Shown: positions 46,812 through 55,361 of the stretch, piece by piece
Layout of the letters: each line of letters begins with the position of its first letter
How positions within the stretch are numbered: position 1 is the first letter of the stretch
Origin: an uncultured Bacteroides sp.
Lineage (GTDB): Bacteria > Bacteroidota > Bacteroidia > Bacteroidales > Bacteroidaceae
Direction: 5' to 3'
Length of the DNA stretch: 64,000 nucleotides
Assembly (NCBI GenBank): GCA_944320295.1
Contig: CALUGY010000078.1
Coordinates: forward strand, 1 to 64,000
The notes under the pieces: generated by a model
Seen by the model: the letters and a program-made list of their open reading frames with translations, nothing else
The model's database searches: none
What the model was told of the DNA's origin: nothing
Position numbers and translations under genes: made by a program

Positions 46812-46923
46812 AAAGGCCGTTTGCCCGCAACATGTTGCGGGCAAACTTCCAACACGTTGCGAGCGCGCTCCGAACGTGTTGCGAGCGCGCTCGCAACATG
46901 TCGCGCGTAAAGCCCCTATATAG
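46808..46923 (+). repeat. 4x22-bp palindromic intergenic element, array 7
   Basis: Cores start at 46826, 46848, 46870 and 46892 with hexamers ACATGT, ACACGT, ACGTGT and ACATGT. ATATAG fills the right outer register (46918-46923). The first unit sits inside a perfect 28-bp palindrome (46819-46846), and spacers 2 and 3 are both the palindrome AGCGCGCT. It lies between convergent genes. Confidence 0.92.
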
Positions 46924-46945
46924 TACGTTCTGGAAGGGTACAGGT

Positions 46946-48472
46946 TTATGCTTCGTGCCCGTTCCCCAGCTCTTGCCATGCGGAGGGCAGGCACTCTATG
47001 ATGTCGCCTGCCGTCATGCTTCTTTCGCCATATTTCCGGGCGGCCATGTCGCCCGCCAGTCCGTGCACGTAAGTCCCCAACAGGGCGGCTTCTGCGGCTT
47101 CGTGTCCTTGTGCCAACAGCGCCGATACGATGCCCGTCAGCACGTCGCCGCTGCCTGCCGTGGCCATGCCGGGATTGCCGGTTGGGTTGAAACGGCAATT
47201 CCCATCTGGCGAGATCACGGCTGTGTAAGCTCCTTTTAATATGATATGTACGTTGGCATTGGCCGCCAGTTCGCGTGCGCGTTGCAACCGTTCGTACGAG
47301 TTGAGGCATTTTCCTGTAAGCCGTTCCAGCTCCGCAGGGTGCGGGGTCAGGATGCTTCCCTTTGGCAGGCGCGACAGGTAGCTACGGTTCTCGCCCAGTA
47401 TGTTCAGCGCGTCGGCGTCCACCACCATCGGCGTTTGGCAGCCGTCCAGCTGGTCGAGCAGGGCCGATACGGTTTCCGGTGAACGTCCCAGCCCCGGGCC
47501 GATACCCACGGCGGCGTAGTCGTCCGTATCCACAGGGGCGGCAAAGCAGGTGTCGCTAAGGTCGGTCTCCGTCATGGCTTCGGGCACGGCGGCCTGCACG
47601 ATGGCATTGTTCAGGAAAGGCACATGTACCGTCAGTTTGCCCACGCCTGAGCGCAGACAAGCTTTGGCGGCAAGAATCGAGGCTCCGGCCATGCCCTGCG
47701 ACCCGGCTATCAGCAACGCGTGCCCGAAGTCGCCCTTGTGGGCGAAGCGTTTGCGGGGTTTCAAGAGCGGCGTCACGTCGGTGCGCTCCGTCAGACAGTA
47801 TTCGGTGGGGAGGGTTTCCAAAGTGTCGCGGTCCAGGCCGATGTCCAGCAGTTGCCACTCTCCGACGAACTTGGAGTTTTCGGCGAACAGGAAAGAGAGT
47901 TTCAGCAGTTGCAGGCTCAGCGTGAGGTCGGCCCGTACAATGGCCGACGGGATATTGTAGGAATTGTCCTCGCCCATCAGTCCGGACGGGATGTCGATGG
48001 ATATCACCTTGGCCGGCGAGGCGTTGATGCAGTTCACCACGCCTGCAAAGCCCCCGGCCAGAGGCTTGTTCAACCCGCTACCGAACAAGCCGTCGATGAT
48101 GACGTCTTCTGCCCGGAGTTTCGGGAAGGTGAATTGCGAGGTTATCTCGTGCAGCACGGCTCCCGGCGTTTGCGCCAGCCGCTCTTTGTTGGCGGCACAG
48201 TCGGGCGACAGGTTGCCTTTGATGTTGAACAGGTACGTTTCTGTGCGGTATCCGTCTTCGGCCAGCAGGCGTGCCACGGCCAGGGCGTCGCCCCCGTTGT
48301 TTCCCGGTCCTGCGAAAAGGGTGAATGCGGTAGACGTGTTCCAGCGGGTGCTGATGGCCTCCGCCAATGCACGGGCGGCACGTTCCATTAGGTCGATAGA
48401 TGCGATGGGTTCATTCTCAATGGTGCCGGCATCGAGCAACTTGATGCTGGCGGTCGGAAGTATTTTCATCAT
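46946..48472 (-). CDS. nnr: bifunctional NAD(P)H-hydrate epimerase / dehydratase
   Basis: The 508-residue protein joins a YjeF N-terminal epimerase domain (GPGNNGGDALAVARLLAEDG) to a ribokinase-like ADP-dependent dehydratase (FAHKGDFGHALLIAGSQGMA, VVDADALNIL, LTPHPAELERLTG, GNPGMATAGSGDVLTGIVSA). It repairs hydrated NAD(P)H. ATG 48469 is an alternative start. A TATCTTTG -7 box lies 46 bp upstream. Confidence 0.96.
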   Translation of the reverse strand: MMKILPTASIKLLDAGTIENEPIASIDLMERAARALAEAISTRWNTSTAFTLFAGPGNNGGDALAVARLLAEDGYRTETYLFNIKGNLSPDCAANKERLAQTPGAVLHEITSQFTFPKLRAEDVIIDGLFGSGLNKPLAGGFAGVVNCINASPAKVISIDIPSGLMGEDNSYNIPSAIVRADLTLSLQLLKLSFLFAENSKFVGEWQLLDIGLDRDTLETLPTEYCLTERTDVTPLLKPRKRFAHKGDFGHALLIAGSQGMAGASILAAKACLRSGVGKLTVHVPFLNNAIVQAAVPEAMTETDLSDTCFAAPVDTDDYAAVGIGPGLGRSPETVSALLDQLDGCQTPMVVDADALNILGENRSYLSRLPKGSILTPHPAELERLTGKCLNSYERLQRARELAANANVHIILKGAYTAVISPDGNCRFNPTGNPGMATAGSGDVLTGIVSALLAQGHEAAEAALLGTYVHGLAGDMAARKYGERSMTAGDIIECLPSAWQELGNGHEA

Positions 48473-48517
48473 AAGGCGTTATAGCTAATATGTTTGTTCT
48501 TGCTTTGTAAGCTGTAG

Positions 48518-48525
48518 CAAAGATA
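48518..48525 (-). promoter_or_regulatory. -7 box of nnr
   Basis: Minus-strand TATCTTTG matches TAnnTTTG. Confidence 0.55.
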
Positions 48526-48647
48526 CGTGTTTGCCCTAAGGTGGCCAAGGACAAGGCGTAAAAGCTGTATCTACCGTGCGAAATACCGATATGTCCGCGG
48601 TCGAAAAGAAATTACCGTGCGGCATAGGACGAATGGGGGAAAAGCAT

Positions 48648-48655
48648 TAAATTTG
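48648..48655 (+). promoter_or_regulatory. -7 box of hpt
   Basis: TAAATTTG matches TAnnTTTG, 25 bp before the ATG at 48681. Confidence 0.55.
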
Positions 48656-48680
48656 CGCCAACTTTAATATCTGCGCCTAT

Positions 48681-49214
48681 ATGGATACCATACGAATCAA
48701 AGATAAGACCTTTGCCGTTTCCATCAAAGAGGAAGACATTTTGAAAGAAGTGGAACGCGTGGCCGATGCCATCAACCGCGACTTGACCGGCAAGAACCCG
48801 CTTTTCCTCTGCGTGCTCAACGGTTCGTTCATGTTTGCTTCCGACTTGATGAAGCGCATTTCCATCCCTTGCGAGATTTCGTTCGTAAAGTTGGCTTCAT
48901 ACCAGGGCGTTTCGTCTACAGGAGTCATCAAGGAAGTCATCGGGCTGAACGAAGACATCAGCGGACGTACGGTCGTCATCGTGGAAGACATTGTGGACAC
49001 GGGCCTGACCATGCAACGTCTGTTGGAGACGCTGGGTACGAGGAACCCTGCAGAGATACACATCGCCACTCTGCTCGTAAAACCCGACAAGCTGCAAGTG
49101 GAACTGGACATAGAGTATGCGGCCATGCAGATTCCCAACGACTTCATCGTGGGCTACGGCTTGGATTATGACGGTTTCGGGCGCAACTACAAGGACATTT
49201 ATACGTTGGTGTAA
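48681..49214 (+). CDS. hpt: hypoxanthine phosphoribosyltransferase
   Basis: The 177-residue protein has the PRPP-binding motif VVIVEDIVDTGLTMQRLLE, the N-terminal FLCVLNGSFMFASDL and a C-terminal DFIVGYGLDYDGFGRNY loop. It salvages hypoxanthine (and guanine) to IMP/GMP. adk follows after 75 bp. Confidence 0.95.
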   Translation: MDTIRIKDKTFAVSIKEEDILKEVERVADAINRDLTGKNPLFLCVLNGSFMFASDLMKRISIPCEISFVKLASYQGVSSTGVIKEVIGLNEDISGRTVVIVEDIVDTGLTMQRLLETLGTRNPAEIHIATLLVKPDKLQVELDIEYAAMQIPNDFIVGYGLDYDGFGRNYKDIYTLV

Positions 49215-49289
49215 GACGCAGGTTGCAGGCAAGTCAAGTCTGCTTGCCGCTTATGGTGCACATTATTATCAAAACAAATACAGAGACAC

Positions 49290-49862
49290 ATGTTGAACAT
49301 TGTAATTTTTGGTGCTCCCGGCTCAGGCAAGGGAACACAAAGCGAGAGAATCGTTGCCCAATACGGTATTAATCACATTTCTACGGGCGACGTGCTACGT
49401 GCCGAGATAAAGAACGGTACGGAGCTGGGCAAGACGGCCAAAGGCTACATAGACCAAGGACAACTTTTGCCCGATAACCTGATTATCGACATGCTTGCTG
49501 CCAAGCTTGACAGCTTCAAAGACAGTAAAGGTGTTATATTTGATGGGTTCCCCCGTACCATAGCCCAAGCTGAAGCTTTGAAACAAATGCTGGCCGAACG
49601 CGGACAGAAGGTAAGCGTGATGCTCGACCTCGACGTGCCCGAAGATGAGCTGATGAAGCGTCTCATCTTGCGCGGACAGCAATCTGGCCGTGCCGATGAC
49701 AACGAGGAGACCATCAAGAAGCGTCTGGTGGTATATCATAGCCAGACTGCGCCGCTGATAGAGTGGTACAAAAACGAGGGCCTGTACGCACATATCAACG
49801 GACTTGGTGCGCTGGAGACCATTACGGCCGACATCTGCAAGGCCATCGATGCCGTGAAGTAA
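49290..49862 (+). CDS. adk: adenylate kinase
   Basis: The 190-residue short-LID form has the P-loop GAPGSGKGTQSERI, the NMP site HISTGDVLRAEI, VIFDGFPRTIAQAEAL and the arginine pair region RGQQSGRADDNEETIKKRL. It equilibrates AMP, ADP and ATP. It is followed by an intrinsic terminator. Confidence 0.96.
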   Translation: MLNIVIFGAPGSGKGTQSERIVAQYGINHISTGDVLRAEIKNGTELGKTAKGYIDQGQLLPDNLIIDMLAAKLDSFKDSKGVIFDGFPRTIAQAEALKQMLAERGQKVSVMLDLDVPEDELMKRLILRGQQSGRADDNEETIKKRLVVYHSQTAPLIEWYKNEGLYAHINGLGALETITADICKAIDAVK

Positions 49863-49890
49863 TCGCTGTATTCAGAAGGCGAATTGCTAT

Positions 49891-49931
49891 AAAGGGCGCG
49901 GTGCTACCCAAGTGGTAACGCCGCGCCCTTT
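49891..49931 (+). terminator. intrinsic terminator after adk
   Basis: AAAGGGCGCGG pairs with CCGCGCCCTTT around an inner ACC/GGT stem. The arms end in T on + and in T on minus, so it may serve both adk and the convergent membrane gene. Confidence 0.8.
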
Positions 49932-49945
49932 CTGTATGCGGGAGG

Positions 49946-51223
49946 TTATGCGTGTACGTATGTCGCGGTTGCATCCGTGCGCTCCGGTTCTTTCTTCCAG
50001 AGCGACACGAAGATGAATGTAAGCACCAGGAACACGGCCGCTATTGCGGTGATGGTAAGCCTGTATACCATATTGATTTTTTCCGGCTCAAGTTCCGACA
50101 GGAATTCGGATGTCACGATGGGGAGTGCCCTGCTCACTATCTCCGACAGCACGACGTATGCCGTTATCGTCACCTTTATGCCCAGGCTACAGTAGGAACC
50201 CCATACGAACAACATCATGCCCGCAAGGTAAGCGACCGTCATTGATATGTTGATGATGGCGTTTCCCAGTAGCGTGGGGATAGAGGACGGGTCGTAGGCG
50301 ATGAAGGAATAAACCACGATGCTCTCCAGTACATTCACCAGAATCAGGATGAGGCCAATCAGGGAAACCACGTGCAGGCGTGAACGCAACGAAGCAAGCA
50401 GCCAGATGAAAATGCCCAATATGATGAGTTGTACGACGCACTCATAGAAAAATCCAAGCGAACTAATATCGTATATGAAGGTAAACAGGCGGGTAATGAA
50501 TACGGTGAGGAAGAACGCCACCAGCCCGTCGCCCAGCCGCTGTTTGTGCACGGGTACTTCCGTTGCGCGGAATGCGGCTTCCTCTTCCGCTGTCATGTCC
50601 GGGGCGGCGGCTTTGATGGTTCCCCAAGCGGACAGCATGACAAAGAACACCACAAACGCAATGAGTCCCTCGATGATATCGCCTATGACGGGAATGCCCC
50701 CCAGCACGTAGCCCACCAGCAACCAGATGGAACATGCAAACAGAGTGGACGCACCCCGGCGTGCTCCCTCAGGGAACGTGGGCGACTTTTTAAGGCCTGC
50801 GTAGCCGGATATCATCTTCGCGTAGGCCACAATCATCAGCACGAAAGCGGCGAGCCAACCTATGAGGGGGATGAAGCCGGCCAACAGGGCTATGACCATC
50901 AAGATGTAAGCCGTGCGGACGCGGCCTACCCGGTCGCAGTCGGGAGCATGTTTCTGCAACAGCGAGAAGCGCGTGAGCGAACGGAAGAACAGGTAGTAAC
51001 CCACGAGCACAAGCACGTTGAAGACATCCTCCACCATGTCTCCCACGCCCGGCTTGCCGGGCAATTCTCCGTCCATAAGGCTTTGCATGATGTCTTGCAA
51101 CATGGAGGGATTTACAAAGAAGTTCACCGCGCTTGCGATGCTCGCAGCTATGCCAGCCAGCGTGTAGAGCCACATGGCACCAATCAGCGTGCCTGTGGTT
51201 CTTTTCCAATACACATTTTGCAT
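49946..51223 (-). CDS. polytopic membrane protein, unknown function
   Basis: From ATG 51223 (MQNVYWKRTTGTLIGAMWLY) the protein has 425 residues with about ten hydrophobic segments arranged as two similar halves. A soluble loop between them (PDMTAEEEAAFRATEVPVHK) separates the halves. No transporter signature is recognised. It follows a GNAT gene by 52 bp and ends at the terminator shared with adk. Confidence 0.7.
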   Translation of the reverse strand: MQNVYWKRTTGTLIGAMWLYTLAGIAASIASAVNFFVNPSMLQDIMQSLMDGELPGKPGVGDMVEDVFNVLVLVGYYLFFRSLTRFSLLQKHAPDCDRVGRVRTAYILMVIALLAGFIPLIGWLAAFVLMIVAYAKMISGYAGLKKSPTFPEGARRGASTLFACSIWLLVGYVLGGIPVIGDIIEGLIAFVVFFVMLSAWGTIKAAAPDMTAEEEAAFRATEVPVHKQRLGDGLVAFFLTVFITRLFTFIYDISSLGFFYECVVQLIILGIFIWLLASLRSRLHVVSLIGLILILVNVLESIVVYSFIAYDPSSIPTLLGNAIINISMTVAYLAGMMLFVWGSYCSLGIKVTITAYVVLSEIVSRALPIVTSEFLSELEPEKINMVYRLTITAIAAVFLVLTFIFVSLWKKEPERTDATATYVHA

Positions 51224-51275
51224 GATAGTTGTATTTAAGGTGAGTAATTGTATTGCTTGCCTTGTCATGGGCGGG

Positions 51276-51818
51276 TTAATGCCCGTCTTGTACACCGTAT
51301 ACTTCCCGGTGGATGAGCGACTTGACGCGTTCATAGTCCCGCACGTTATCCAAGTCGCCGTAGCTCATGAGGCGCATGGGCAGGAAACTGTCGCCCTGTT
51401 TGTAAGGCGGCTGCCGGTAATCGTTCGGCCATAAGGTGAAGCCTTGCCGCTCGTAGAAGCCGATACGACGGATGGCCATCGGTTCGTCGGGCATTTCTAC
51501 TTCGAGTACAAAGGGGCGCTGCAGCGTGTCGCATAAGTGTTGCAACACGACTTTTCCCCGGCCTCCATTGCGCATTTGCGGGGCGATGGCAAAGTGCTCG
51601 CCATAGTAGAACGTGTCGAAATCCCAGTAATTGAAGAATCCCACAGGCGTATTGTCTTCGAGGATTACGTTACAGTAGAAATTGTCCTTCGTGTCGGCAT
51701 ATTCGCGCAGCTGTTTCAGGTCGCGGTATTCTTCGGGAGGGAAGGAGAGTTTCATCAGTTCTTCCATGAAGTTGTACAGCTCCTTGTCGGCAGTATGGAT
51801 GCGTTGCAGTTTCAGCAT
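51276..51818 (-). CDS. GNAT-family N-acetyltransferase
   Basis: The 180-residue protein has the acetyl-CoA-binding strand-turn region HFAIAPQMRNGGRGKVVLQH, the Q/R-x-x-G-x-G/A pattern of GNAT enzymes, and PMAIRRIGFYERQGFTLWP near the end. The substrate is unknown. It lies between the M64 peptidase gene (31 bp upstream) and the membrane protein gene (52 bp downstream), probably one transcript. Confidence 0.88.
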   Translation of the reverse strand: MLKLQRIHTADKELYNFMEELMKLSFPPEEYRDLKQLREYADTKDNFYCNVILEDNTPVGFFNYWDFDTFYYGEHFAIAPQMRNGGRGKVVLQHLCDTLQRPFVLEVEMPDEPMAIRRIGFYERQGFTLWPNDYRQPPYKQGDSFLPMRLMSYGDLDNVRDYERVKSLIHREVYGVQDGH

Positions 51819-51849
51819 ATGGTATATGGTTTTGATGTTCGTTTGTTTA

Positions 51850-53127
51850 TTATTCGGTATAGAAGCGAATCAATTTCTCTATCGCTTTCTGACAGGTGGG
51901 ACAGAAGGCCGGATACTGGTTGGTGCGCATGCGGCAGTCGTAGGCGGGGCGGAACACGCCCTTCGTGGAGTAGCCTCCGCCTTCGTACAGTCCCGTGGGG
52001 TACTGTTGATAGTCGGCCGGCGGTGTGGGCACAGGGGTACCTTCGGGTATTTGGTCCTGCCATTTGGAAGCGAAGTCCACGCGGGTGGTGATGTTCTGCT
52101 CCCACGGCTCCACGTCAAGCGGATAGACGTCGGTCATTATGTCCTCCTCGTAGAAATACTCGTCGGCAAGTCCGGCAAAGCTGTGCCCGAATTCGTGCAC
52201 CACCACGGGGCGGAAGTCCGGATGGTGCGCCGTGGTCAGGGTGTATGAGTTGTAGATGCCTCCGCCACCATATTCCTCGGTGTTGGCCAATATAATAATG
52301 TGTTCGTAGGGAATGCCCGCCAGCGCGTCGTGCACGGCCTTGAGGCGCGAGGTGGTGAGGTAGCGGTCGGAGTAGAAGGTACTGAAGTGCGAGTTGAAAG
52401 CCGTGTGCTTCCACTCTCCCAGGCGCGGGATGCTCACCCCGCTGTCGTCCGACGCGCTGGCCACGGCCACTATGTTGAACTTCTCCTTCAGCGAGCGGAA
52501 CGGCTCGTGACCGAACAGGCTCTCGCAGGCTATGCGTGCGTCGTCGTAAAAGGTGCCCATTTCGTCGGCCGTGTAGCCTTCGGCCAAGATGGCCACGTCG
52601 ATGCAACGCTCCGGGTCGCCGCCCCGGTACAGGTATTGGTGGGGGGTGACATGGCTGTTGCGTTTGGCATGTATCAAGATGTCTTGCGGGTCTACCACAT
52701 GGCTCATACGGGCGCGGGCATCGCGGTGGTAGTCGTAGAGAGTGACTTCCAGCAGCACCGGTTGTTTGGGGAAGGGGAGCAGGAACGTGTTCTCAAACCC
52801 CTTGCTCGTGCCCTGCGCTTCGTCGGTTTCGAGCCACTCTTGGAACAGCGACGAGAACGAGGTCTTGTAGATGACCGCGCTGTCTTGCATGCTCTTCATG
52901 ACTATCTGCCCGTTGCCGGCCAGCGGCAACTCGGCCAAGTGGTGCCGCCTGCCTGCCCATTGCGGCAGCGCGACAAGTTCGTCCACATAGATGGACTGTT
53001 GTGCGGCATTTCCCGCAAAGATGTAGTCCACCCGCAGGGTCTTGTCCGTGAAATAGTCGTCGAATACTTGTGCCTTCGTGCCGAATGAGGCGCACAGGCA
53101 GGCAATGAGCAGGAAAATCTTTTTCAT
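51850..53127 (-). CDS. secreted M64-family (IgA peptidase-like) metallopeptidase
   Basis: From ATG 53127 the precursor has 425 residues with a signal peptide (MKKIFLLIACLCASFGTKAQ). An N-terminal beta domain precedes the peptidase domain, starting at CIDVAILAEGYTADEM. The zinc motif is HEFGHSFAGLADE with HEFGH at 311-315. The C-terminal CRMRTNQYPAFCPTCQKAIE is a family signature. M64 members include the Clostridium ramosum IgA protease; the target here is unknown. The frame runs open upstream through array 8 but those codons are not coding. Confidence 0.9.
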   Translation of the reverse strand: MKKIFLLIACLCASFGTKAQVFDDYFTDKTLRVDYIFAGNAAQQSIYVDELVALPQWAGRRHHLAELPLAGNGQIVMKSMQDSAVIYKTSFSSLFQEWLETDEAQGTSKGFENTFLLPFPKQPVLLEVTLYDYHRDARARMSHVVDPQDILIHAKRNSHVTPHQYLYRGGDPERCIDVAILAEGYTADEMGTFYDDARIACESLFGHEPFRSLKEKFNIVAVASASDDSGVSIPRLGEWKHTAFNSHFSTFYSDRYLTTSRLKAVHDALAGIPYEHIIILANTEEYGGGGIYNSYTLTTAHHPDFRPVVVHEFGHSFAGLADEYFYEEDIMTDVYPLDVEPWEQNITTRVDFASKWQDQIPEGTPVPTPPADYQQYPTGLYEGGGYSTKGVFRPAYDCRMRTNQYPAFCPTCQKAIEKLIRFYTE

Positions 53128-53150
53128 CTTGTTGTAATTTATTCGGCAGA

Positions 53151-53158
53151 CAAAGATA
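53151..53158 (-). promoter_or_regulatory. -7 box of the M64 peptidase gene
   Basis: Minus-strand TATCTTTG matches TAnnTTTG, 24 bp before the ATG at 53127. It also shows that upstream in-frame codons are not translated. Confidence 0.6.
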
Positions 53159-53236
53159 AGCGTTTTTGCGTTACCTCCGATGTTTGACCTGTTTTTTCTG
53201 CGTATAAATACGTCGTTAGAGGCCCGCCAGAAGGCA

Positions 53237-53352
53237 TTATATGCCGCTTTCGGGCGCAACGTGTAGGGAACGCGCTCGCAACGTGTTGGAAGCGTGCTCC
53301 GAACATGTTGCGGCCGCGGCCGCAACATGTTCCGCCCGATGGCCTTGCAGAA
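53237..53352 (+). repeat. 4x22-bp palindromic intergenic element, array 8
   Basis: Cores start at 53255, 53277, 53299 and 53321 with hexamers ACGTGT, ACGTGT, ACATGT and ACATGT. TTATAT fills the left outer register (53237-53242). Spacer 3 is centred in a perfect 20-bp palindrome. The 351-bp divergent gap 53128-53478 holds this array and the two outward promoters, no gene. Confidence 0.92.
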
Positions 53353-53407
53353 TGGATTTTCCAGTAAAGAAAATTCGCGATAATGACGGTAGCTTGAAGA
53401 AATATGC

Positions 53408-53415
53408 TAACTTTG
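53408..53415 (+). promoter_or_regulatory. -7 box of the Lrp-family regulator gene
   Basis: TAACTTTG matches TAnnTTTG, 63 bp upstream of the ATG at 53479. Confidence 0.6.
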
Positions 53416-53478
53416 CAAACCGTTGCATGGGGGCGTGCAGCCCGTCCGTGCGCATAATGTTTTAATTCTTCAACCGCG

Positions 53479-53952
53479 ATGGGACATCACCAATTAGACA
53501 GCTTGGATGAGCAAATCCTGAAAATGATAGCGGGGAATGCCCGCATCCCTTTCCTCGAAGTGGCACGCGCGTGCAATGTGTCGGGGGCGGCCATTCACCA
53601 GCGCATCCAGAAGTTGACCAACCTGGGCATCCTCAAAGGCTCGGAGTTCGTCATAGACCCTGAGAAGATAGGTTATGAGACTTGCGCCTATATCGGCATT
53701 TACCTGAAAGACCCGGCCTCGTTCGACGAGGTGACACGGGCATTGGAAGCCATCCCCGAAGTGGTGGAGTGCCACTTTACCACGGGGAAGTATGACATGT
53801 TCATCAAACTGTATGCACGCAACAACCATCACCTGCTCGGCATCATCCACGACAAGCTGCAGCCGTTGGGGCTGGCCCGTTCGGAGACGCTGATTTCCTT
53901 CCACGAAGCCATCAAGCGGCAGGTTCCGGTGTTGGCGGGCGATGAAGATTAG
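53479..53952 (+). CDS. Lrp/AsnC-family transcriptional regulator
   Basis: The 157-residue protein has an N-terminal winged helix (LDEQILKMIAGNARIPFLEV, GAAIHQRIQKLTNLGILKGS) and a C-terminal RAM effector domain (PEVVECHFTTGKYDMFIKLY). Such regulators respond to amino acids and control their metabolism. No target gene is evident. Its last 4 bp overlap the convergent folA gene. Confidence 0.95.
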   Translation: MGHHQLDSLDEQILKMIAGNARIPFLEVARACNVSGAAIHQRIQKLTNLGILKGSEFVIDPEKIGYETCAYIGIYLKDPASFDEVTRALEAIPEVVECHFTTGKYDMFIKLYARNNHHLLGIIHDKLQPLGLARSETLISFHEAIKRQVPVLAGDED

Positions 53953-54443
53953 TCTCTGCGCCGTATGTAATCCACAAAAGCGTAAGGGTAGGGATGCCTG
54001 TCGTCGGCAGGATGGGTTTCCCGGTTTGTTTCGTGCCATGTGGCCGGGTCGACGGTGGGAAAATAGGCGTCGGCCTGTGGCGCTTCGGCCTCTATTTCGG
54101 TCAGGCACAGCGCGTCGGCCAGCGGGAAGGCCTGCCGGTACACGCTCGCTCCGCCTATGATATAGACTTGCTCATCCGCCTTACAGTTTGCCAGCGCCTT
54201 TTCCAAAGACGGGAATGTTTCCGCACCGGGCAAGGAAATCCCTGCCTGCGATGTCAGCACCACGTTCCTGCGGTTGGGCAATGCCCCTTTCGGTAGCGAC
54301 TCGAACGTGTGCCGGCCCATGATGATGGTGTGTCCCGTGGTCAGGAGTTTAAAGCGTTTCAAGTCGTTCGGAAGCCAGAAAAGCAGTTGGTTCCGGTAGC
54401 CTATGGCCATGCGGCGGTCTACGGCGGCAATGAGTGTCAGCAT
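53949..54443 (-). CDS. folA: dihydrofolate reductase
   Basis: The 164-residue protein begins MLTLIAAVDRRMAIGYRNQL, then LPNDLKRFKLLTTGHTIIMG with the catalytic Asp, and YIIGGASVYRQAFPLAD. It regenerates tetrahydrofolate after the thymidylate synthase step; thyA lies directly upstream (36-bp gap), forming a thyA-folA unit. Confidence 0.96.
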   Translation of the reverse strand: MLTLIAAVDRRMAIGYRNQLLFWLPNDLKRFKLLTTGHTIIMGRHTFESLPKGALPNRRNVVLTSQAGISLPGAETFPSLEKALANCKADEQVYIIGGASVYRQAFPLADALCLTEIEAEAPQADAYFPTVDPATWHETNRETHPADDRHPYPYAFVDYIRRRD

Positions 54444-54479
54444 GTGAGAGGTGCGTGTTGAAGGGTTGTTATGCTTTGT

Positions 54480-55274
54480 TTATACCGACACTTTGCCCGC
54501 AATGTGGGGGTAAGGGTCGTAGTTCACCAGTTGGAAGTCCTCGTATTGGAAGTCGAATATGCTCTTCACGTCCGGGTTGATTGTCATCTGCGGCAACGGT
54601 CGCGGTGTGCGGGTCAGTTGCAGTTTGACTTGTTCCAGATGATTGAGGTAGATGTGCGCGTCGCCCAGCGTATGCACGAAATCTCCGGGCTTCAACCCTG
54701 TGACCTGCGCCATCATTTGCAGCAGCAACGCGTAAGACGCGATATTGAACGGCACGCCGAGGAACGTGTCTGCACTACGTTGGTAAAGTTGCAGGCTGAG
54801 CCGTCCGTCCGCCACATAGAATTGGAAGAAGGCATGGCACGGAGGAAGGTTCATGTTACCCAGATCGGCCACGTTCCATGCGCTGACAATGATGCGGCGT
54901 GAGTCCGGATGGTGCTTGATGGTCTCCACAGCCTCGCTTATCTGGTCTATGAAGCCGCCGCGGTAGTCCGGCCACGAGCGCCACTGGTAACCGTAGATGT
55001 GTCCCAAGTCGCCGTTCTCGTCGGCCCATTCGTTCCAGATGCGTACTCCGTGTTCTTGCAGGTACTTCACGTTGGTGTCTCCCTTTAAGAACCAAAGCAG
55101 TTCGTATATGATGGACTTCAAGTGCAGCTTCTTCGTGGTAAGGCAGGGGAAGCCGTCGTCCATGCGGAAGCGCATCTGATGGCCGAACACGCTGATAGTG
55201 CCCGTGCCCGTACGGTCGCTTTTCTCCACGCCTTCGGTAAGGATACGGTTTAGCAAGTCTAAGTATTGCTTCAT
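54480..55274 (-). CDS. thyA: thymidylate synthase
   Basis: The 264-residue length and catalytic C146 ([13 protein letters not shown]) match E. coli-type ThyA exactly. The dUMP site [20 protein letters not shown] and the C-terminal [11 protein letters not shown] are intact. It is followed by folA. A TACCTTTG -7 box lies 52 bp upstream. Confidence 0.97.
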   Translation of the reverse strand: MKQYLDLLNRILTEGVEKSDRTGTGTISVFGHQMRFRMDDGFPCLTTKKLHLKSIIYELLWFLKGDTNVKYLQEHGVRIWNEWADENGDLGHIYGYQWRSWPDYRGGFIDQISEAVETIKHHPDSRRIIVSAWNVADLGNMNLPPCHAFFQFYVADGRLSLQLYQRSADTFLGVPFNIASYALLLQMMAQVTGLKPGDFVHTLGDAHIYLNHLEQVKLQLTRTPRPLPQMTINPDVKSIFDFQYEDFQLVNYDPYPHIAGKVSV

Positions 55275-55325
55275 TGTGCGGATGCTTTATTGATGGTTGG
55301 TTGATTGAATGTGATGTTCGTGCGG

Positions 55326-55333
55326 CAAAGGTA
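55326..55333 (-). promoter_or_regulatory. -7 box of thyA-folA
   Basis: Minus-strand TACCTTTG matches TAnnTTTG. Confidence 0.55.
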
Positions 55334-55361
55334 GCGTTTTTGTCCGGCATTCCCTTGCAAA

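Noticed and set aside
53128..53328. N-terminal extension of the M64 peptidase through array 8
   Set aside because: The signal peptide begins at ATG 53127 and a -7 box lies at 53151-53158, downstream of the proposed extension start.
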